Of a stretch of DNA of 38,592 bases, positions 16,153 through 24,300 are shown in pieces. The DNA is taken from NCBI GenBank assembly GCA_013791745.1, contig VMTH01000160.1:1-38592 (forward strand), given 5' to 3'. Below the pieces are notes generated by a model that ran no database searches, had not been told where the DNA came from, and worked only from the letters and a program-made list of their open reading frames with translations. The stretch comes from Candidatus Omnitrophota bacterium (lineage in GTDB: Bacteria; CG03). The first letter of the stretch is position 1. Every line of letters starts with the position of its first letter. Both the position numbers and the translations under genes were made by a program.

Positions 16153-17316
16153 TCAATACTCATCATCCGAAGCGCCGCCTCCCGATCCCGATTCCGAATC
16201 GTATTTGTCAGTGAGACTCTTCTCAACAACGCTTTTGAGCTTTTTGTCTTTGATCTCCACCTGGTTTATCCATGTGCCGCCGCCCTCGGGCGCGCGGGCG
16301 GGCCAGGAAACCCAGCCGCCCCATTTCCCTTCCATTATCTTGCATTCGATCTCGATCTTGTTGTTGAAAGTCATGGCGCAGAAAACCTTGAGCTTGCTGC
16401 CGCCGCGGGTGAAAGGAGAGTATTTTGACACCTTATACGATATCTGGCTTGAAGGTTTTGACGACGGCTCTTTTTTGACAATGGCGTCTGTCAACTCTTT
16501 TTCAAAAGCGGGGTCAAGGATCTTTATCTGCGGATAAACCTTGCCCCGTTTATTGACGTAGGCGGGAAAATCGAGCTTGGTGCGGCCGGCGATCTCCTTC
16601 ACCTTTATTTCCGATATTTTTATGGCGTTGTTGAGCACGACCGACGCTATGGCTTTCGTCGTGCCGGCGCCGCTCACAGGCGTCACCTCCACCTCTGTCA
16701 CCGTCAGCGGCAGGGATTTTCCGCCGGGGATTATTTCCGCCTCATAGGATGTTTCTTTCTCGTATTTTTCAATAACGCTTTTCTCTATCTTCTTCTTTAT
16801 TTCGGGCTTGATGAGGTCAACCTGTTTGACCCATTTGCTCCCGGATTTAGTGGAGGGCCAGGAAACCCACGGGCCCTTGCTCCCCGTCATGACCTTGCAC
16901 TCCACCTCCACCTCGTTATTGAATGTCACCGCGGAAAAGGCCTTCATGGACGATCTCTGCCCCTTGGGGTCATAGAGCGACATCTTTGACACCTTGTAGG
17001 AAAGCTTGCTGGATACGGAACCCGCGGGCTTGCCCATCTTTATGGCCGATATCACGCGGTCTTCCAGCGCCGAGTCTATGAATTTGACCTGCGGGAATAT
17101 TTTTCCGCCTTTTGACACATATATCGGCGGTTTTATCTTGATCTGGTCGCCTCTCTTGAGAACGTCTATCCCCGAAATCTTAAGATACCCGTCCAGCACA
17201 ACAGTGGCTTCCTTGCCATTTATGCTCACCTCTGTCACGCCCATGACGGCCGACGCTTTTGGCGCCGACGCCAGGACAAACATCAAGGCCAACATCAGTT
17301 TTATGGATCTTTTCAT
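16153..17316 (-). CDS. Exported protein with four tandem SpoVG-like domains (387 aa)
   Basis: A signal peptide (MKRSIKLMLALMFVLASAP, cleavage after about residue 23) is followed by four repeats of about 80 residues that look like SpoVG. Domain 3 (about 205-290) is clearest: VTEVEVTPVSGAGTTKAIAS, then EIKVKEIAGRTKLDFPAYVN and YPQIKILDPAFEKELTDAI. This lines up with the SpoVG pattern VTDVR...RAIASITLD...VAMPSK...DI. Domain 1 (24-97) resembles domain 3. Domains 2 (103-195) and 4 (293-375) resemble each other, with FSAVTFNN or FCAMTFNN and WVSWP. The whole is therefore a duplicated pair. SpoVG is normally a single-domain cytoplasmic DNA/RNA-binding protein, so a signal peptide and four copies are unexpected. 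A GGGGGAG ribosome binding site precedes the ATG. The function is unknown. Confidence 0.75.
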   Translation of the reverse strand: MKRSIKLMLALMFVLASAPKASAVMGVTEVSINGKEATVVLDGYLKISGIDVLKRGDQIKIKPPIYVSKGGKIFPQVKFIDSALEDRVISAIKMGKPAGSVSSKLSYKVSKMSLYDPKGQRSSMKAFSAVTFNNEVEVECKVMTGSKGPWVSWPSTKSGSKWVKQVDLIKPEIKKKIEKSVIEKYEKETSYEAEIIPGGKSLPLTVTEVEVTPVSGAGTTKAIASVVLNNAIKISEIKVKEIAGRTKLDFPAYVNKRGKVYPQIKILDPAFEKELTDAIVKKEPSSKPSSQISYKVSKYSPFTRGGSKLKVFCAMTFNNKIEIECKIMEGKWGGWVSWPARAPEGGGTWINQVEIKDKKLKSVVEKSLTDKYDSESGSGGGASDDEY

Positions 17317-17330
17317 TTCTCCCCCTTATC

Positions 17331-18368
17331 TCACTCCAAATCTATCTCTTCGCCTTTGTCTTCCCAAAGAATCTCTTTTTTCTCGGCTTTCTGCGGCTTT
17401 TCGCGAATAACCTTTTCTCCGCGCCTGAGCTTCAGCTCAAGACGGTGCGACACAACGGAACTTATTCCCGACGGCACGCTGTAAGCGTAATTAAACGCGA
17501 GATTGTCCTCACCGAAAACCTTCATATTGATACCGAACCCGAAAGAAATTTCGTCGTTATTATAACCGGCTCTCATCGCCAGCTTCTGGGAAATCCTCCA
17601 TTCAGAGCCGACACAGGTCGTTGTCTTATCCCCCCAGTCCTGAGCCCGTATATCCTGAGCGACGGCAAGAGTGAATTTTCCGTTTGTAAAATCCCCCGCG
17701 AAACGCATAATGGACGGCACCTCGTCCTTATCATATATCCCTATATCCGCCGGCAGCATGTTCTGATAAGTGATCGCGGCGTTGAGCGTCCGCGAGAGAG
17801 CGGCCCTCATTCCTATGTCCGCGGTGAGAGCCGAAGCGCCCCACGCGGAATCAAAAGTCTTGTCTCCCAGCGACATCGTCCTGTCGTCGGGGAAATATTC
17901 GTGAGAGAGCTGTTTGAGAGTGACGCCCGTCTGAAAACGCTCCGACACCCTGTATGACAGAGCCGCGGAGAGAGATGTTTCCTGATAGAGCTTATCTTTG
18001 CTGTCTCCAGCCGCGAACTGGGTGTAGCTGATCCCGAAAACGCCTTTCGTATAAACGGGGATCGCGAAAGAAAGCGCCGTCGTGTTGAAATCCACATTCA
18101 GCAGGCCCGAGAAAGGGTTGTGGTAATAAACCGACAACTCCGGATTGCTTATATTTTTCAAACCCGCGGGATTATAGAATATGAGGTCGGGGCTGCCGTA
18201 CATCGTGGAATATGCCCCGCCCATCGCCGCGCCGCGCGCCGACAGGCCCGTGTCAAAAAACGCCGCGAAAGAACGCGATGTCAAAACTGACAGACAGCAG
18301 ACAGCGATGACTAAAATCAATCCTGCCGCAGAAGCGCTGTTCCTGTTTGTTATTTTGCTATTCATCAT
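17331..18368 (-). CDS. PorV/UPF0164-type outer-membrane barrel (345 aa)
   Basis: A signal segment (AAGLILVIAVCCLSVLTSRSF) is followed by the full family signature TGLSARGAAMGGAYSTMYGS and LIFYNPAGLKNISNPELSVY. Repeated amphipathic strands run to about residue 310. A charged C-terminal tail (REKPQKAEKKEILWEDKGEE) extends beyond the barrel, where most members end in an aromatic strand. The start overlaps the stop of the 2831-aa CTD protein by 4 nt (ATGA); the second ATG, one codon on, is also possible. By analogy with type IX systems it would bind the CTD of that cargo in the outer membrane, but this is not shown by the sequence. It is the best conserved PorV-like protein here. Confidence 0.88.
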   Translation of the reverse strand: MMNSKITNRNSASAAGLILVIAVCCLSVLTSRSFAAFFDTGLSARGAAMGGAYSTMYGSPDLIFYNPAGLKNISNPELSVYYHNPFSGLLNVDFNTTALSFAIPVYTKGVFGISYTQFAAGDSKDKLYQETSLSAALSYRVSERFQTGVTLKQLSHEYFPDDRTMSLGDKTFDSAWGASALTADIGMRAALSRTLNAAITYQNMLPADIGIYDKDEVPSIMRFAGDFTNGKFTLAVAQDIRAQDWGDKTTTCVGSEWRISQKLAMRAGYNNDEISFGFGINMKVFGEDNLAFNYAYSVPSGISSVVSHRLELKLRRGEKVIREKPQKAEKKEILWEDKGEEIDLE

Positions 18369-21300
18369 TTTACCACGATTATCACGCCGGTCGCTTTCGC
18401 TCCGCCGGCGCCGAATGACTCATAAATATAAGCGCCGCTCTCAACCATCTGCGAGGCCGGCACCGCTGCGGATGTTTCCCTGTCCGCGCCGTACCACACT
18501 ATGGGGGATGTCGCCGGAGCGCTTGTTGTCAAAGTGACAACTTCTCTTCCCCTCGGGTCATATATTTTCACTCTCACCGCCTCATCAAAATTAATTCCGC
18601 CAGGAATTCTGGCAGTCAGAAATCTCTGAACGGGTTTTATGCCGTCAGCTTTTGTCGCAAAAAGAGCAAACCTCGACAAGTGCGGAAATTTGAAAGTCAA
18701 AGTGTTAGCGGAAGTATCCATATCACCGCCTATAAAACGCCACACATGGTTTCTCTCGTCAAGGAAATAAGCTTTAAGCCTCGCCTCCGCCACGCCAGCA
18801 AGGGTTCCATTCTCAAGATCCACCGCTCCGTCATTGTTCAGGTCAAGATAAAGCAGCGTTATTGAAACAGGATTCGCGAATGCCACATCCATGTCATAAC
18901 CGGAAGCGTCCTTGGCGTCTATGTCCCAGCAGATAACCGGCATCCCGCCGTTTATGGAAACATCCACCCTCTCATCATCCAAACCCTTCGGGAAAGAATA
19001 CGACGCCGCGGCAGCGAGGGGAATAACCGTCTGGGTTATTTTCAAACCGGACGGCGTTGTCCCGTCAACGGCTCCCATGTATATGCTCACCGCTCCGTCC
19101 AAATCATTGCCGTCCGGCAGGGCAAATGTAGAACCCTGATCCCATTCCGTGGAACTGCTCCGGCTTACTGAAACCTGGATATTTTCCGTTTCAAATTTTC
19201 TACCGCTGCCCTCGTATTTTATCTGATAATAGAAATTTGAGCTGCCTATAAAGGATACCGGGATTGTGACATCCGCGCTTTTAGGAGTAGCTGTCCATCC
19301 CACTGTAAAATCGGAATTTGTTAATATCGCCGTTGCCCGGGCGACTCCTGTCCTGAAATACTCAACTTCCAGTGTATCCACTGACTGCGCGGCGTTGAGT
19401 TCAAAAGAAAAGCTCATATCATTTCCGATCATGCAAATTTCACGCGGAAAGGGAACGGGCGACACAATAACGGGGATTGCATAGTTAAGAACTGTTATTT
19501 GACAGTAATCCGCACTTGTGTTGGCCGCTTTATCAACCGCCCACACTCTGTAGTAATATGTGGTTCCCTCTGTCAAATCATTGCTTGTCCAGGACAAACT
19601 TGTCGTGCTGCCGAGAGCGACAAACGCGCCAATGTCGCCCACCCTCCGGCTGACATTATAATAATCAATATCCAGCGGTCCCGCAAGCCAGAAAATCGTC
19701 GCCGTTGTGGAAGATGTTCTGATCCATGCAATATCGGCCGCGACCGGCGCGTCCGGAACAACATCTATAACAGTCAAAGTTTCTAAATTGCTTTCGGCTG
19801 AGGGATTTCCCGCCTCATCCTCCGTTTTCAAAAGAAAATAATAAAGTTCACCCGGATAAAGCCCCATTAATTTATGTGAGCACAAAGTGCCCGGCGCGAT
19901 ACTCGTGGACGCGTAATATTCATACTCCATTGAAGCCCACACCGAGGTAACAGATGAATATCTTATCCGGAATAAACCGTCTATTATGTTCCCTATTGTG
20001 CCGTCGTCGCCGGGAGCGGTCCATGTGAGAAGGACATTGCCTTCCTCATCTTTGTCAAAAGGAGAACCCAAATTCACAGCGTTCAAATCAGCGACAGCGG
20101 CGGGGGATGTGGAGTCGTTCCGTATTCCTTTTGTCGGCCTTGAAAAACGCCAGTCATCTATGGCATTTCCCGTATTATCGCTGTCATACGAATTTTCATC
20201 CCGCGCCAGAGAATAACCGACAGCGCCCTGCGACCAGTCAACCATATTGGTGTTGGCAATGTAAGACAAAGCCGAAGGGTGATTAGCGGGCTCCGAAATG
20301 GGCGACCACTGATGAGCCCAGTAGCATTCCACATAAGTGTCGTCCCAGCTTTCCGGACTAAGCGACACCGCTCTATCGGAATAAAGAACGGCGTCAACGA
20401 CATTTCTATCGCTATCGGCAAGAATAACAGCCCCTTCGGCATCGTTAAACTGCGCGTAATCAAGATAGAGATCGTAATAACCGTTGCCGTTGGTATCAGC
20501 CGGCGGCGTTTCATCCGTGCCGCTTGAGCCGAAATTCATAACCACATAGGAATCAGGCGGCAGAAAATAGTATGTTGTCGGAATTATTTTTATCGGCTTG
20601 AAATAATCCTGTCCCGATGATTTTAAGTAGTGCAGATAGACTATCCAGCCGCTCAAATTCACAGTGCCGCCGCTGGCATTGTAAAACTCAATCCAATCCT
20701 TGCCCTCCGCGTTTATCGGCGAAATTTCGTTAATAACAACAGGCGAACCTGTTATATCCGTGGCAACCGCGCCAGTCTGCCCACCTGTTGAAAGAGGCCC
20801 CTTATTGCCCTGTTCATCCTCCGCCCTTACCGCTATGTAATATTTCTCGCCCGGTTTAAACTCTCCTATGATGTGATCCTGCTGCGTGCTTGTTGACCCC
20901 GGAATCCAGAAAATGTCCGCTGTGGATTCTTTGTCGAATTCCAGCCTCATTCTGTCTTTCGCGTTTTCCTTAGAAGCGTAAGTAATGAGCGTTGCCGCCT
21001 TGAAATCCGATTCCGTGACGATAGGATATTCGCTGTACCTCGCGTCGTAGGAACTAACCTCGCCTCCGGCCAAACCGTCGTCGCCTACATTTGAAAAAAT
21101 TATTCTCAGACTTCCTCTGTACGGTCCGGGCGTGACGAAAAGATCTGCTATCTGGCCGGGCGCGGTCACATCTATCGCCGCGGTCAGGAAATTAGCGCTG
21201 CCCTGCGTTTGAGCTTCGGCAATGGACCACTCATTTCTGGAAGGATTCGTGCCGTCGGTGGAATTACCGTCCCTGGCGATTGAATAGCCCTTTATGCCGA

Positions 21301-24300
21301 ATTTCCACGAAACGCAGTAATCCTCAACCGCGCTGTCATTCTTGCCGTCGGCCTCCACGCCGAACCACTGGCCCGATAAAACCGCCGTATTGTATTCCAG
21401 CCGGCCGTTTTTGGCGGGCGAAAGTTTGAAAGCGTATTCGGATTTTCCGGGATAACCCACAAGATCGCCCACCCATTCATTAGTACTGCCTTCTTTATCG
21501 GCGACGCACACGGCGTCAATAATAGTTTCGGCCGCGAAAGGATTCCTCAGAGTTATCATAATGTCCGCGGGAGAAGTCGGACCGGAAGGAATCCCCCCCA
21601 CATCGGCGTAAAAATCGCGATAACCGTTACCGTTTATGTCTCCGCTGACATCGTCTTCGTCGGCCAAAGAAGAATTGAAGTGAAGAACAATATAAGTCCT
21701 GCTTTGAAAAGTAAAATCGGGAAAAGTTTTAAAGAGAGAATTGTTTATATACACTTTCCATGTTTTGATATTCACGGTGCTCGAAGAGTTGTAAAACTCT
21801 ATCCAGTCATTATCAGATGATTCGGACGGGGCCACCTCGTTTATCCTGACGAGGGAACCGACAAAACCCTCTTTCGCTCTGGCGAAAGCCTGCGTGCCGG
21901 ATGCGATCTGTCCCGCGCAATTTTCATCTATTGCCGACATATTTCCGCTGGCGTCTATGGTCTTCAGCGCGAACCAGTAAGTGACGCCCGGCCGCAGATT
22001 CAGTGTTTTTTGCTGCGTGGCGCCCACCGGCGATACCGTCCAGTATTCCGGCATCTGGTCATACACGGTTGATAACAGCCACCATTCGGCCGCGCCGGTC
22101 GTGACAGGAACCGTGGCAAAGATCACTTCATAGCTCGCGCCCGTTATATTATCATACAAAGTACCATCATCGCCCGGAGCCGTCCAGCTCAGGATTATCT
22201 CGCCCGGATTGCTTCCGGCAGCCGCGCTCAAGTCGGTTATTGCCGCGGGAGGCACGGTGTCAACAAAGGCCGCAATGCCGTCAGCATATAAGTCATTATT
22301 GTTACCCACGCTTTCTTTGACCTGAATTGAGAACACGGCACTGGCCGCGTTTGAGGGCGCGATAACATCCATATATTTGAGTTCCCATGCGCCGAAAGCG
22401 CTCAGAGTAATTTCCGATGATGTGGATGAAGACAGGAAAACCCCGGCGTTATCCCGCCAGCTCACATGAATAAGTATTTGAGTATTTCCCACCGAGCCGC
22501 CGTTATTGTCAAGATAAAAATACCCCCCGACAGTGTAAGTGGAACCTCCTGTTGCGGAAGCGGCCGAAGAATTAAGCTCCCGCCCCGAATAAGCTGTTGT
22601 CGGATCGTTAAATTTGCAGGAATAAGTGCCGAATTTTTTATAAGAATCCGATTGAGTAATGCTTGTGCTCGCCGAATTCCAGCCCACAAGGGCAGGACTC
22701 AGCTCAAATCCGGCGTTCGCTATTCTCAGAAGATTATTATATCCCTTGGAATACGCCCTGTTTTTGTTGTCGGCGTAATCGCTCTCATTCCAGCCGCCCC
22801 AGATCGGATCGCCCGGAACGCCGTTATCTTTCGCTTTTATCGCGAAATACCAAGTCGTCCCGGGTGCTAGCCCGCTCACGACGCGGCTTCCGGAAAGCCC
22901 CTCCACGGAACCGGGGACTATCGGCGTCCAGCTCTGCGTATACGTATAAATGTTCGCGGAATCAAAGTTGGCGGAAGTGATCTGATTCTGTGAATATTTC
23001 ACAAGATAACCATCGGCGGTTCCGCCTCCTGCCCCGTCGTCACCCGGCGCCGTCCAGACAAGATTAACCGTTCCTATCACAGAACCTGTCAAAGCCGTCA
23101 AATCGTCTATATCCGCCGGCGGGATAGGATCCGACGGCGCCTTAAAAGCCGTAGCGTGCGCCTGTGTCGTTGACGATAACGAAAGCGTATCTGTCTCAGA
23201 CACATTGAATGACGAATCATAAGTGACTATCGCGAAATAATAAGTCACACCAGCTGTTAAAGAACCGATAGTGGCTGACACCGTTTCTCCGGGATCTTCA
23301 GCAACCATCTGTAAATCAATATATCCCTGATTTGAGGTATTCGTCCACCATGTTGCCGTGTCCCCGTCAACGACAAAATCAACCGACCAGCCGATGATGT
23401 AAAAGCCGCCGGTATTACTGCCAGTTGTCCCGTCGCTTCCCGGAGCTGTCCAAGTCAGATCCACCTCACCGTTGCCCGAACCTGTCAGTGCCGACAAATT
23501 AGTAATCGCCCCGGGAGCCACATTATCATATACCAGTTCCACATCATCCACATATGCGTGGTTATTATTGTCCACAGATTCCTTCGCTTCAATTTCAACC
23601 GCAACTCTCACCGCTCCGGCTGGAGCTGTAGCTCCAAAACTTATCTGTTCCCAGGTATTGAAAGCCGCGAGTGTTATATTGCCCGAAGCATCCGTCGGCA
23701 ATAATGCGCCTGTGTTATCATACCAGCGCACATTTATCTGGAATTGAGCTTCGCTTATCGCCCCTGCGATCTGTTCAACATAAGCCCAGGCTGAAGCCAG
23801 ATAATAATTCCCTGCCATTACGCTTGGTGTAGAGGACACAATGCCCCTGTATGAATAAGCACTTGCAAGAGTAACAAATTTACAGGACTTTGCGCCGGAG
23901 TGTACAACAGTATTTTCTATTAAAATGCTGCCGGCCGTGCCGTCTTTAGTCCACGAGGAAAAATCGTTTTCAAAACTGTAATTACGGTCATAAAGCAAAC
24001 TGCTCGTGTTAGGCGACCAGCCCGGCGGGGGCGGGGCGGGAGCGGCGGTTGAGGCGTAAGCTTTCGCCTGCGTTACGCTTGAGGTCGACTTCGCTCCATA
24101 GACAGAATCATTGCCGCTGGAATCGTATGCCTCTATTGAAAAATAATAAGTTGTTCCCGCCGTCAGGCCCGTTATCGTCGCTGTTTCCGGTTTACCCACA
24201 GCCGCCGTGGCTCCGGTGCTTCGTATTATAATATTTGCCGACTGCCACCATGAGGTGACATTTTCAGTATATGCGGCTACGCTGTAAGTCGCCATTGCTA

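Noticed and set aside
17259-17957. Plus-strand open frame (232 codons)
   Set aside because: It is antisense to the PorV-type and SpoVG-array genes, which carry clear family signatures. It is low in sense and rich in Arg, as expected for a shadow frame.
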